Source of the DNA: Hoyosella altamirensis
GTDB taxonomy: Bacteria > Actinomycetota > Actinomycetes > Mycobacteriales > Mycobacteriaceae
NCBI RefSeq assembly: GCF_014191505.1
Contig: NZ_JACHWS010000001.1
Span: forward strand, 1,550,001-1,614,000
Direction of reading: 5' to 3'
DNA: 64,000 nucleotides
Positions 56,617-64,000 of the stretch are shown piece by piece; position 1 is the first letter of the stretch, and each line of letters starts with the position of its first letter. The notes under the pieces are model-generated. The model was not told where the DNA came from and ran no database searches. It worked only from the letters and a program-made list of their open reading frames with translations. The translations under genes and the position numbers were made by a program.

Positions 56617-57243
56617 ATGGCCCGTCCGCGCATCCACGATCTGGATCACGTCTATGACGCGACGGAACGCCTCCTCGTGCACGCAGGGCCAGCGGCCGTC
56701 ACCGTTCGCGCGGTCGCTGCCGCAACCGGAATGCCGAACGGCGCGCTATACCACGCGTTCGGCTCGCGAGCCGGACTTCTGGGCGGCACATGGCTGCGTG
56801 CAGCGCAGCGCTTCCTGACGCTACAGACCACGCTCATCGACAATGCTCTCGGATCGACGACGGACGGGATCGAAGCGGTAGTTGCGGCAGCGGACGCTCC
56901 AGCCGTTTTCGCCAACCGGTTTCCGGCATCCGCGAAGATGCTCCACACCGTGAACCGCAACGAACTACTCGGGCAAGATCTGCCGCCAGACACAGCCACG
57001 GACCTTGGCAAGCTCGAACAGTTCCTGACCGATCTGCTGGTCCGGCTGGCCCTCAGACTCTGGGACCGCAAAGATCGCTGGGCGGTCGACGTGATCACCA
57101 CCTGCGTGGTTGATCTCCCCACAAGCATTCTGCTCAGCCGGGATCGTCTGAAAAGCTCCATTGCTCGTGAGCACCTGCGCGCCGCCGTGCGCGCAGTACT
57201 GGAAGTCGGACCACCGCCACTTACAGCCCCAATTAAGGAGTAA
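56617..57243 (+). CDS. TetR-family transcriptional regulator
   Basis: The 208-residue protein begins MARPRIHDLDHVYDATERLL and has the helix-turn-helix VTVRAVAAATGMPNGALYHA with FGSRAGLLGG at about 27-60, then a helical ligand domain. It is followed four bases later by an enoyl-CoA hydratase gene, so it may regulate that gene and respond to an acyl-CoA. It is divergent from the sacsin-like gene. The start at 56617 fits the family; longer frames upstream are not conserved. Confidence 0.9.
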   Translation: MARPRIHDLDHVYDATERLLVHAGPAAVTVRAVAAATGMPNGALYHAFGSRAGLLGGTWLRAAQRFLTLQTTLIDNALGSTTDGIEAVVAAADAPAVFANRFPASAKMLHTVNRNELLGQDLPPDTATDLGKLEQFLTDLLVRLALRLWDRKDRWAVDVITTCVVDLPTSILLSRDRLKSSIAREHLRAAVRAVLEVGPPPLTAPIKE

Positions 57244-57247
57244 CCGC

Positions 57248-57922
57248 ATGGCAACCAGCCTCACCTACCACGACAAGATCGCTGTCATTGACCTAGGTGA
57301 CGACGAAAACCGTTTTGCACCAGAATTTATCGAAGCCATGAACGGTCACTTAGCTACTGCGGTCAGTGACGGCGCACAAGCGCTGGTCACTACCGCCAGC
57401 GGAAAGTTCTATTCCAATGGCCTCGACCTCGAATGGTTAATGGCAAACGCAGACCGCACCCAGTGGTATGTCGATCAGGTGCACGCGCTTTTCGCGCGTG
57501 TCCTCGCATTGCCCATACCGACTGCCGCAGCACTGCCTGGACATGCCTTCGGCGCGGGCGCAATGCTCGCGATGGCCCACGACTACCGGGTGATGCGCGC
57601 CGACCGCGGCTTCTTCTGCTTCCCTGAAGTCGACATCCACATCCCGTTCACCACCGGTATGGCGGCGCTCATTCAGGCGAAACTCACTCCGCAGGCCGCG
57701 ATCGCTTCGATGACAACTGGCCGCCGCTTCGGCGGTACGGACGCGCTCGCCGCGGGAATCGTCGACGCCACCGCGGTGGAAGGTGCTGTCAAGAATGACG
57801 CGATCGGGATGGTTGCGCCGTTAGGGATCAAGGATCAAGCCACACTCGGCGCGATCAAACAGACGATGTTCGCCGATGCGATCGCTGCGCTGACGAAAAA
57901 ATCTGAGGCGGAGGACGTCTAG
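57248..57922 (+). CDS. Enoyl-CoA hydratase/isomerase family protein
   Basis: The 224-residue crotonase-fold protein has FYSNGLDLEWLMANADRTQW (GLD variant of the oxyanion loop), the second oxyanion-hole segment PTAAALPGHAFGAGAMLAMA and DYRVMRADRGFFCFPEVDIHI (in two parts). The protein is shorter than typical hydratases (about 255-290) and the Glu pair of the active site is not clear, which fits the delta(3)-delta(2)-enoyl-CoA isomerase-like branch. It is co-transcribed with the upstream TetR gene. The acyl substrate is unknown. Confidence 0.88.
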   Translation: MATSLTYHDKIAVIDLGDDENRFAPEFIEAMNGHLATAVSDGAQALVTTASGKFYSNGLDLEWLMANADRTQWYVDQVHALFARVLALPIPTAAALPGHAFGAGAMLAMAHDYRVMRADRGFFCFPEVDIHIPFTTGMAALIQAKLTPQAAIASMTTGRRFGGTDALAAGIVDATAVEGAVKNDAIGMVAPLGIKDQATLGAIKQTMFADAIAALTKKSEAEDV

Positions 57923-57928
57923 ATCCTG

Positions 57929-57958
57929 GAGAGCGCCGCTGCTCACAGCGGCGCTCTC
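57929..57958. terminator. Strong bidirectional terminator hairpin
   Basis: GAGAGCGCCGCTG (57929-57941), loop CTCA, and CAGCGGCGCTCTC (57946-57958) form a perfect 13-bp stem six bases after the enoyl-CoA hydratase stop. On the other side lies the end of the small minus-strand frame at 57983, so it may serve both. No T tract follows. Confidence 0.75.
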
Positions 57959-57982
57959 TACAGCTAACGGGCTGCGGCTGGA

Positions 57983-58084
57983 CTATGAGCCGAACCCGCC
58001 GCGGATTACTGCGTCGAGACCTCCGTCGAGGTACAACCTCCAGAGGTGCAGCGCGAACTCCAGTGCTAGGTCAAAGTCGAACAT
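57983..58084 (-). CDS. Candidate 33-residue amphipathic peptide
   Basis: A short frame starting ATG 58084, behind a GGGAAGGGG at a reasonable distance, encodes MFDFDLALEFALHLWRLY, then LDGGLDAVIRGGFGS and a TAG. Acidic and basic residues at 5, 9, 13, 16 and 20 give a helix with one polar face and a Leu/Phe/Trp-rich other face, so it may lie on or in a membrane. It is bounded by the strong hairpin at 57929-57958 downstream. I know of no family; small corynebacterial cell-wall proteins are of similar size but not alike in sequence. Too short for routine gene calling. Confidence 0.45.
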   Translation of the reverse strand: MFDFDLALEFALHLWRLYLDGGLDAVIRGGFGS

Positions 58085-58284
58085 CGGGGACCCCTTCCCT
58101 TCGTTTTCCCGACCCTTTTTAAACGGCCAGCCAGAGGCGGCCTTACTCCATTTCACCACCAATGGGCTAAGATTTCGAGTGCTAATTAGCTACCCTAATA
58201 AGAAACGTGCTGTCAGTTTCCGGAAAGCCACGCGCGGTCACGCGCATTGTGCTGACGTTGCACGAGGGCAGTTAGGGGCAGCAG

Positions 58285-58908
58285 ATGAGCATCGAGCAGA
58301 CCCGCAGAGCACTGCACGGTGTGGCAGAGCTGCTAATCGCCGGGCCTCAATACCGGCGCCACGGCACAATTAGGCTGACGGTAACGCCTGGTGGATTCGG
58401 GGGCACTGCCTTGCCTGTGCGCGTAGACGGATCAGAACTGGTCTGGGCAATGGGGCGAGCCCGCATCACCGTTCCACTCCACGACATCGCGGAGAACGCA
58501 CACATTGATGCCGGTGCGCCCCATGGCCTCTACACCGACGGAAGTGGCGTCTCCCTCGATGAAGTCATTGAGATAGACCCAGCAGCAGCCCGCCTTATCT
58601 CCGGCTGGTTCAGGCTGGGAGACCGGGCACTGCGGCATTTTGCTCCGGACTTGACGCCTGTGCTGTGGCCCGAGCATTTTGACCTAAGCATCACGCTCGA
58701 GAACACCACCTACGGTGTGAGTCCCGGCGACCAGAACGTCGACTTGCCGTATGCCTACGTCGCGCCCGCTGACAGGGGTGACCTTGGCGGAACGGACCCA
58801 TTCTGGAATGCAGGTTTTGGCGCCTTCAGAACCATTGATGACATTTCGACCGAGCGTTCCATGATCGAGTTCTTTGAAGCAGGCAGGAAACTGCTGCTGA
58901 ATCAGTGA
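58285..58908 (+). CDS. Conserved hypothetical protein
   Basis: The 207-residue soluble protein has an N-terminal part (ALHGVAELLIAGPQYRRHGT, IRLTVTPGGFGGTALPVRV) and a C-terminal part with YGVSPGDQNVDLPYAYVAP, DRGDLGGTDPFWNAGFGAFR and a final acidic helix. Proteins ending in an FWNA-FGA segment are widespread in actinobacteria without known role. No cofactor motif is visible. The start at ATG 58285 has GGGGCAGCAG upstream. It overlaps the convergent glyoxalase-like gene by seven bases. Confidence 0.75.
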   Translation: MSIEQTRRALHGVAELLIAGPQYRRHGTIRLTVTPGGFGGTALPVRVDGSELVWAMGRARITVPLHDIAENAHIDAGAPHGLYTDGSGVSLDEVIEIDPAAARLISGWFRLGDRALRHFAPDLTPVLWPEHFDLSITLENTTYGVSPGDQNVDLPYAYVAPADRGDLGGTDPFWNAGFGAFRTIDDISTERSMIEFFEAGRKLLLNQ

Positions 58909-59282
58909 GACCGTCTCGGGATCTTCTGTGCGAACTCCACAATGTTGCCGTCTGGATCTGCGATATGCAGGGTGCGTTCGCCCCACGGACGATCGACTGG
59001 ACCGGTCAATGGCGTCACACCCAGCGCGCGCAGCGATTCAGCGGTGGCATCCACGTCGCTGACACGAAATCCGAGCTCGCCACATGGCGCCGTTCCAGCA
59101 CGCTGACCGATGAGTTCTGCCAGTTTGCTGCGCTCGAACAGCGACAATTTGACGTTCTCCATCGCGAACTCGACATAACCGTCTCCCTCAATGCGGACCT
59201 CGAGCCCGATGATGTCGCGGTAGAACCGAACAGACTCGGAAAGCGAGTCGACGTACCAGATCACATAGTCAACGCGGCGCAT
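58902..59282 (-). CDS. Glyoxalase/bleomycin-resistance (VOC) family protein
   Basis: The 126-residue VOC-fold protein has the two beta-alpha-beta-beta-beta units: VDYVIWYVDSLSESVRFYRD with YVEFAMENVKLSLFER, and GELGFRVSDVDATAESLRAL with WGERTLHIADPDGNIVEFAQ. These give the metal-binding Glu and the typical DPDGN turn. It may be a small dioxygenase, isomerase or resistance protein. The substrate is unknown. It converges with the hypothetical gene at 58285. Confidence 0.88.
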   Translation of the reverse strand: MRRVDYVIWYVDSLSESVRFYRDIIGLEVRIEGDGYVEFAMENVKLSLFERSKLAELIGQRAGTAPCGELGFRVSDVDATAESLRALGVTPLTGPVDRPWGERTLHIADPDGNIVEFAQKIPRRSH

Positions 59283-59295
59283 CTTCGCGAGGCTA

Positions 59296-60156
59296 TCAGT
59301 GCACGATCAAGAGCGGCGACTGTGCGCTATCCAGCAGCGCGATGCTTGTCGAGCCGACCACCATCCCCATGAAGCCACCGCGCCTGCGGCTCCCAACAAC
59401 GACCAAATCGAGCGTCTTCGACAGCTTCGCGAGGGTGCGTGCCGCATCATCGGCAACCACGCAGCGGCTGACGTCAACTTCAGGGTACTTCTCGCTCCAG
59501 CCCGCAAGCGCCTCCGCCAGGATGATCTCCTCCGCCACGCGCGTTTCGTCCCACGGAAAGTCCCGGCCCGCCAGCGCTGACGCTGTCCCAATCTCAGCCC
59601 AGGTGTAGACGGCGATAAGCTCAGCGCCACGCGCAGCCGCTTCTTCGAAGGCCGTGCCGATCGCGGTCTCATTCCGGCGTGTTCCGTCGATGCCCACGGC
59701 GATCTTGCCGTTCCGGGAATGCGCCGCACCTGCGGGCACGATCGCTACCGGGCACTGTGAATGGGCGGCGAGTGCTGCAGCCGTGGATCCGATGACCTTG
59801 GGAATGCCCGAATCCATCGCACCCTGTGAACCCACAACGAGCCTGCTCGCCGACTTCGACATCACGACGAGTTCACGCACAGGCGGTCCCGTGACGATCC
59901 GCGAGAGGACGTCGACCAGCCCGTCACCAACCTCCTCACGCACAACACGTTCAGCACGCTCGATCGACGCGACACTCTCTCGTTCCAAGTCAGCAAAGTA
60001 ACTCGACGGCATCCACGTCGACAGGAAGCCACCCGTCACACTGAAAAGCATGAGCGGCGCCTGCGCCTGTGACGCATCATGTGCCGCCCAGCGCACTGCG
60101 TCGTATGACTCCTCGGATCCGTCAACACCCACCACTACCGGCTGCTTCTCACTCAT
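59296..60156 (-). CDS. Tandem universal stress protein
   Basis: The 286-residue protein has two UspA domains: residues about 5-140 (VVVGVDGSEESYDAVRWAAH, LVVGSQGAMDSGIPKVIGST, ending in AAHSQCPVAIVPAG) and about 150-285 (IAVGIDGTRRNETAIGTAFE, LVVVGSRRRGGFMGMVVGST, SPLLIVH). Each has the GSxGxG/GSRRRG ATP-type loop, as in Rv2623-like proteins. These are ATP-binding redox or growth-arrest factors. A DosR-like sequence lies 34 bp upstream of the start, in keeping with USPs being typical DosR targets. Confidence 0.9.
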   Translation of the reverse strand: MSEKQPVVVGVDGSEESYDAVRWAAHDASQAQAPLMLFSVTGGFLSTWMPSSYFADLERESVASIERAERVVREEVGDGLVDVLSRIVTGPPVRELVVMSKSASRLVVGSQGAMDSGIPKVIGSTAAALAAHSQCPVAIVPAGAAHSRNGKIAVGIDGTRRNETAIGTAFEEAAARGAELIAVYTWAEIGTASALAGRDFPWDETRVAEEIILAEALAGWSEKYPEVDVSRCVVADDAARTLAKLSKTLDLVVVGSRRRGGFMGMVVGSTSIALLDSAQSPLLIVH

Positions 60157-60189
60157 AGAAGCTATCTTCCGGGGATTATGGGCGGTGCG

Positions 60190-60209
60190 AGAGAGCCGAA
60201 GGTCACCAG
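60190..60209 (-). promoter_or_regulatory. DosR-like box before universal stress gene
   Basis: On the minus strand the sequence CTGGTGACCTTCGGCTCTCT resembles the DosR box variant GGGAC-CTTC-GGCCC, with two mismatches in that core. Its near end is 34 bp from the start codon at 60156, as for the ATPase and SulP boxes. Confidence 0.45.
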
Positions 60210-60243
60210 AATTAAGGCCCTAGGGATGATCAACCGGGGCGCG

Positions 60244-61137
60244 TTACGCCGCGTCACCGGTCGGCTCAAACTCTGGCAGCGCAGCCTCCGCTGCGCCCAG
60301 GACGTTTGTGATGATTTCGCCAAAGCCGCGTGGGTCGTACAGCAGCCAGCCGTGACTCCCGTCGACCGTCACCGCCTCTCGGCTGCCCGCGGCGGCGCGC
60401 ATCGAGGCGGTAGTGGCGGCGGGAATCACGTTATCTCGACTGCTCCACACAATCACTACTGGAAGCCGTCTCCGCTTGAGCTCTTCTAGCTCGCTTGTGA
60501 GGTCCGCCGTGCGCGCCATGAGCCCAGCCTGCCAAACAGACCTGAGATTTTTGACGAGGTTTGGCACGGCATCGCGGATTATTACCGGCAAAATCCTCGT
60601 CATTTGCCGCACGGGAAACAGATCGGCAGACAAGTGCAGTCCCCAGTCCCACAGCGGCCGTTCCACCAGCGACCTCGCGATGCCACGATCATCCGTCCAG
60701 GCGGATCCACCGATCGAGTTCACGAGCACAAGTCGCGCGACAAGATCCGGGTGATCATGCGCGGTACGAATTGCTACACCACCGCCGAATGAATGGCCGA
60801 CCAGCGTCACAGGTGCAGTAATTTCTCCCCGCGCGGCAAGTTCACTGATGAAATCGGCGACCCAAACCCCATACTCCTTCAGGGTGACCTTTCCCGGATG
60901 CTTTCTCAGCAATGTTGCAGATCCACCGAAACCGGGCATCGTCGGCGCGACAACTCGCATACCCGCGGCAGCCAGCGCCTGGAGGCTGCGCGCGTAGGTC
61001 CGATGGGTAAGTCCCCATCCATGCAGGAAGACCACGCACGGCCCGCGTCCTCCAACAAGGTATTTGGCACGTGAACCAGCGATGACGGTCACGCGCGTTT
61101 CGAGACTCACCGTTCCTGAGGCGCACTGTATCGCCAT
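60244..61137 (-). CDS. Alpha/beta-fold hydrolase
   Basis: The 297-residue hydrolase has VVFLHGWGLTHRTYARSL (oxyanion loop), the nucleophile elbow VGHSFGGGVAIRTAHDHP at about 109-126, the acid region VIVWSSRDNVIP and the His in TVDGSHGWLLYDP. It fits esterase/epoxide-hydrolase-like enzymes, with Ser as nucleophile so not an epoxide hydrolase. No secretion signal is seen. The start at 61137 is uncertain. A single DosR-like half site (GGGAC at 61176-61180) lies upstream. Confidence 0.88.
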   Translation of the reverse strand: MAIQCASGTVSLETRVTVIAGSRAKYLVGGRGPCVVFLHGWGLTHRTYARSLQALAAAGMRVVAPTMPGFGGSATLLRKHPGKVTLKEYGVWVADFISELAARGEITAPVTLVGHSFGGGVAIRTAHDHPDLVARLVLVNSIGGSAWTDDRGIARSLVERPLWDWGLHLSADLFPVRQMTRILPVIIRDAVPNLVKNLRSVWQAGLMARTADLTSELEELKRRRLPVVIVWSSRDNVIPAATTASMRAAAGSREAVTVDGSHGWLLYDPRGFGEIITNVLGAAEAALPEFEPTGDAA

Positions 61138-61245
61138 TTGTCACCGCCGTTCACCGACCTGAAAGGCACTCTTCCGGGACCTTTCGGAACGATCCCGGTG
61201 CGCTACATCGGGAGGTTCTCTGGAGTCTCCCGAATTCATTCGTAC

Positions 61246-63036
61246 TTATTCAACACGCGGACCTCGCTCTAAAATTCCCGCACTCGAGTGGTCATCAGTT
61301 GGCGGCACGCCATGTGTCGTCTCATATTCCCGAACGTACGCAGACACTGCGGTTGCGAGCGTGGGAAATATACGGTTCTCCGTCACCACGCTGACGAGGC
61401 CCCCTGCTTCTAGTGCCTCGCGAATGTCCTGCTTGACGCGAGCAATCCCGAAGACCACTCCCCTGCGCTCCAACTCGGCCTGCAGTTCGATCAGCATGTC
61501 CATAGCCGTGATATCGATCTCGACGTTCGCTTCCGCATTGAGGAGAAACCACTCAGCCCGCACAGGCGCATCGTCAACCGCAGCGAGAGCACGCCGCCGA
61601 AAGTCGTCTGCGTTGGCGAAGAACAACGGTGCGTCGTACCGATACACGACTAGTCCTGGAATGCGCAGTGAATCGGGATAATCATCAATGTCATGCATTC
61701 CGTCGATTTCCGCCGGATATCCGAGGATCGCGTCGTGCGGCCGCGCAACTTTACGGAGCACATCAAGAATCGACAAGGCGAGCGCAGCTAGTACGCCGTA
61801 CAAAACCCCGAAAGCAAGAACCGATATTGTAGTCGCCAGAGCGAGGAATAATTCGCTCCGCCGAAACGCGCCGATCCGCCGGAATTCGCGGATGTCGACG
61901 AGCTTGATCGCAGCGAAGATAACCAGTGCGCCGAGAGCCGCCAGAGGGAAGACGGCAAGAACGGTCCCGCCGAACAGGAGCACAAGACACACCGCCGCCA
62001 GCGCGACCAGCGAATGGAGCTGCGTCCGGCTTCCAAACACATCACCTACCGCGGTGCGGCTGGCGCTGCTGCTCACTGGGAAACCTTTGAAAAGCCCGGC
62101 TGCGAGATTCGCCGCGCCCAACGCGAGTAGCTCCCTGTGAGCGTCGACGCGATAGTGGTTACGGGCCGCAAAAGCGCGTGCGGTGAGCACGTTGTCGGAG
62201 TAGCCGACGATCGCGACTCCCAGCGCGGGCAACAACAGCATCCCGACATCTCGAATTGTCACCATGGGAACTGAGGGAACCGGGAGGCCTTCGGGCAGCG
62301 CCCCGACAACAGCGACCCCCTTCTCCCTGAGGGATAGCATCACCGTCAGTCCCGAGGCCACGAGCACAGCGAACAAAGTCACTGGAAGCCGCGGCAAAGC
62401 TTTTGTCGCGGCGAGAAGGAACAGCAGTACGGCGATCGCAACCGACAGTGTCGGCCAATGCACAGTGGCGATGTTCTGCAGGAATGAGCGCACTTCAGTC
62501 AGCATCGAGTGTCCACGAACCTCAGCACCCGTTACCTTGCCGAGCTGACTCACGATCATCAGAACTGCGATGCCCGCCATGTAGCCAACGAGAACCGGCC
62601 GGGACAGCAAGTCAGCGAGGAACCCTAACCGCGCTGCCCAGCCAATGAGGCACACGACTCCGACTAGCATCGCGAGCGTCGCGGCAAGCGCGGCGTAGCG
62701 AACCGGATCACCCGCCGCGAGCGGACCGATGGCCACCGCCGTCATCAGCGCGGTTGTCGACTCAGGGCCGACGGAGAGCTGTCGCGACGAACCCACCAGG
62801 GCGTATACGACGATCGCTACCGCGATCGTCCACAACCCGGTAACCGGGGGTAACCCCGCGACGGCAGCGTACGCCATGACCTGCGGGATCAAGTAGGCAG
62901 CGACCGATACCCCCGCGAGAACATCGGCTCGTAGGTAGTCCTTCCGGTAGCCGCTTGTGAGCGTCGGCCAGCGTCCCTCGTCAGTCACGGTGGCTCCCAG
63001 ATCAACAGGCGGCTGAGTAATCTCAGCCTTCCGCAT
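61246..63036 (-). CDS. SulP-family inorganic anion transporter with STAS domain
   Basis: The 596-residue protein has about 10-14 membrane helices with the SulP signature ADVLAGVSVAAYLIPQVMAY near the start and GLPPVTGLWTIAVAI, VGPESTTALMT and SSSASRTAVGDVFGSR, then a cytoplasmic STAS domain at about 440-570 (GLVVYRYDAPLFFANADDFR, INLNAE-like FLLNAEANVEIDITAMDMLI). SulP proteins move sulfate, bicarbonate or other anions. It has a DosR-like box 37 bp before its start. It is adjacent on the minus strand to the cupin lipoprotein gene. Confidence 0.92.
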   Translation of the reverse strand: MRKAEITQPPVDLGATVTDEGRWPTLTSGYRKDYLRADVLAGVSVAAYLIPQVMAYAAVAGLPPVTGLWTIAVAIVVYALVGSSRQLSVGPESTTALMTAVAIGPLAAGDPVRYAALAATLAMLVGVVCLIGWAARLGFLADLLSRPVLVGYMAGIAVLMIVSQLGKVTGAEVRGHSMLTEVRSFLQNIATVHWPTLSVAIAVLLFLLAATKALPRLPVTLFAVLVASGLTVMLSLREKGVAVVGALPEGLPVPSVPMVTIRDVGMLLLPALGVAIVGYSDNVLTARAFAARNHYRVDAHRELLALGAANLAAGLFKGFPVSSSASRTAVGDVFGSRTQLHSLVALAAVCLVLLFGGTVLAVFPLAALGALVIFAAIKLVDIREFRRIGAFRRSELFLALATTISVLAFGVLYGVLAALALSILDVLRKVARPHDAILGYPAEIDGMHDIDDYPDSLRIPGLVVYRYDAPLFFANADDFRRRALAAVDDAPVRAEWFLLNAEANVEIDITAMDMLIELQAELERRGVVFGIARVKQDIREALEAGGLVSVVTENRIFPTLATAVSAYVREYETTHGVPPTDDHSSAGILERGPRVE

Positions 63037-63072
63037 TCCGGAGCCGCCCGGGAGGGCCGATCGTCGCCCCCG

Positions 63073-63092
63073 TTAGGGACCTTCTGCCCTCA
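63073..63092. promoter_or_regulatory. DosR-like box before SulP gene
   Basis: TTAGGGACCTTCTGCCCTCA fits 13 of 20 positions of the DosR consensus and closely follows the GGGACCTTCGGCCCT variant. Its near end lies 37 bp before the SulP start at 63036. Confidence 0.5.
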
Positions 63093-63103
63093 CCCTGCCA
63101 CGA

Positions 63104-63649
63104 TCACTCGTTCCGGGGATCGTCTTCAGGATTGATGTAATCGAGTGCCCACGGGCCAACCGTGCTGAGCTGAATGATGGTCTCCCCCTCTGCCCTGGCG
63201 TGGTGTGGGTTCTCGGGCGGAATCATGATGTAGGAACCCGTGTCGAGCTGCGTCATGTCATTCGCGATTTCCTCGCCATGACCGACATAAAACGTTCCAG
63301 AGATCACGGTGACCCGTTCGGTCGCGGGATGTGTATGAGGCGGGATGATGTAGCCGTCGGGAAGCTTTAGGCGCAGCGCAAAATAGTCGCTCACGGCAGG
63401 ATCACCATCGAGGACTGCGACCTCTGCTCCCTCAGGCAGCACCTCTGGCCCCGGCTCCCACATAATGTCATCGGGCGTGAATACTGCGTGCTCGTCATTG
63501 GCATCCTCACCGTTGGACTCGTCGTTGCCGATGACAGCGTCCGGGCTAGCCGGGGCTGCGCCGTTCATATTTGGGTCATCTGCATCCGCGCATCCCGCCA
63601 GCAGGCCCGCCGTCAGTGCGCCGGCAGCGACGCAGGCTCGAATTCTCAT
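63104..63649 (-). CDS. Cupin-domain lipoprotein
   Basis: The 181-residue protein has a lipoprotein signal (MRIRACVAAGALTAGLLAGC, lipobox LLAGC, Cys20), a polar Asp/Asn-rich linker and a cupin domain at about 80-170: PDGYIIPPHTHPATERVTVI (His-x-His and Glu metal ligands), then PPENPHHARAEGETIIQLST. It is probably a metal-binding protein outside the membrane; enzyme or binding role unknown. GAGGGG before ATG 63649 supports the start over the GTG 15 bases upstream. Confidence 0.88.
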   Translation of the reverse strand: MRIRACVAAGALTAGLLAGCADADDPNMNGAAPASPDAVIGNDESNGEDANDEHAVFTPDDIMWEPGPEVLPEGAEVAVLDGDPAVSDYFALRLKLPDGYIIPPHTHPATERVTVISGTFYVGHGEEIANDMTQLDTGSYIMIPPENPHHARAEGETIIQLSTVGPWALDYINPEDDPRNE

Positions 63650-63770
63650 TTCAGTTCCCCTCACTCGTCAAATTACTCTTCTTTACCCCATTGTTCTCTT
63701 TGCCCGTTTCGTCTCAATGACCCAAGTGATCAATTACCGTGTGTGGCCGCTTACGGCAGGTAAACACGGT

Positions 63771-63794
63771 GTTAGTTCGAGCTCTGAACGGGTA
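63771..63794 (+). promoter_or_regulatory. SigB/SigF-type stress promoter candidate
   Basis: GTTA, a 15-base spacer and GGGTA (63790-63794) fit the general-stress promoter pattern GTTT-N15/16-GGGTA. It ends 35 bp before the ATG of the PRC-barrel gene, a normal distance for a start site. Confidence 0.4.
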
Positions 63795-63829
63795 GCCGGT
63801 TTACACACTCGTTTGGAGAGGAGCGACGG

Positions 63830-64000
63830 ATGAGGCACCACTCAGACGCCGATGCGTTAATCGGGATGACGTGTTATGGATCAGATGGCGAAAAAATCGG
63901 GAAAGTCATTGACCTCTATATCGACAATGCGACCGGCGAACCATCATGGGTCACGCTGCGTACCGGACTGCTCGGCGTTAAAGAGTCACTGGTACCGATT
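63830..64000 (+). CDS. PRC-barrel domain protein, cut by window end
   Basis: The first 57 residues are visible from ATG 63830, with GGAGAGGAG just upstream. HSDADALIGMTCYGSDGEKI then GKVIDLYIDNATGEPSWVTL and RTGLLGVKESLVPI are a typical PRC-barrel: an ALIG-x-x-V-Y-x-x-D-G-x-x-I-G start and a WVTV-x-G-L-F-G end. The rest lies outside the window. Family members are often stress-induced; a SigB/SigF-type promoter candidate precedes it. Confidence 0.9.
   Translation, partial: MRHHSDADALIGMTCYGSDGEKIGKVIDLYIDNATGEPSWVTLRTGLLGVKESLVPI

Overview
The window is a 64 kb chromosomal segment of a high-GC actinobacterium, most likely a mycolic-acid-bearing member of the Mycobacteriales (Rhodococcus / Gordonia / Mycobacterium / Hoyosella type). 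The signs are the propane / 2-propanol monooxygenase operon of the Gordonia-Mycobacterium type, a CE1758/CE1759-type flavin monooxygenase and reductase pair, an F420/FMN split-barrel oxidoreductase, a Rip3-like site-2 protease, DosR-like boxes, and frequent GTG/TTG starts with purine-rich ribosome binding sites. The species assignment is inference. I saw no rRNA, tRNA, CRISPR array, integrase, transposase or phage gene.

1-7.9 kb: the 5' part of a HAD hydrolase, a small membrane protein, a frameshifted TetR pseudogene, a TetR / MpaB-type oxygenase divergent pair, then a decayed stretch (3.6-5.0 kb) with the back-to-back remains of a TetR gene and an alpha/beta hydrolase. A ferredoxin and a molybdopterin oxidoreductase follow as a minus-strand operon. 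8-20.3 kb: an epoxide hydrolase, a lipase-maturation-factor-like membrane protein, a quinone-reductase-like enzyme, a DHFR-fold protein, an ECF sigma factor with a SnoaL-like tail, a glycosyltransferase / SRPBCC / membrane-protein operon facing a TetR gene across a perfect palindrome, a flavin monooxygenase / MarR / FMN reductase operon, and an Lrp / LysE pair.

20.3-35.8 kb is the centrepiece. The plus-strand operon prmA-B-C-D, amidohydrolase, MIP18-type protein, alcohol dehydrogenase, GroEL-like chaperonin, ABM-domain protein and D-lactate/glycolate-type FAD oxidase is flanked by two paralogous GAF/Fis regulators whose AAA+ modules are degenerate. The same 6-3-6 palindrome (GTCTCA-N3-TGAGAC) stands about 110 bp before the start codons of both prmA and the second regulator, and a weaker third copy precedes an orphan 74-residue protein. 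A PAS-ANTAR protein closes the region. The gene order suggests oxidation of propane or 2-propanol to acetone and acetol, with possible drainage through D-lactate to pyruvate.

36-49 kb: SRPBCC protein, copper-type P-type ATPase with a Met/His-rich anchored protein and a SHOCT protein, ABC exporter, second luciferase-like enzyme, TauE/SafE permease, split-barrel oxidoreductase, patatin, SDR, Rip3-like protease and idi. 49.8-64 kb: LysR/MFS divergent pair, small membrane and acetyltransferase genes, a large sacsin-like GHKL ATPase translationally coupled to a membrane protein, TetR/enoyl-CoA hydratase, a 33-residue candidate peptide gene, a universal stress protein, an alpha/beta hydrolase, a SulP transporter, a cupin lipoprotein and the start of a PRC-barrel protein. 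DosR-like boxes lie 33-37 bp before the P-ATPase, universal stress and SulP genes, and another lies in the SHOCT/ABC gap, which suggests a hypoxia/redox regulon across the second half of the window.
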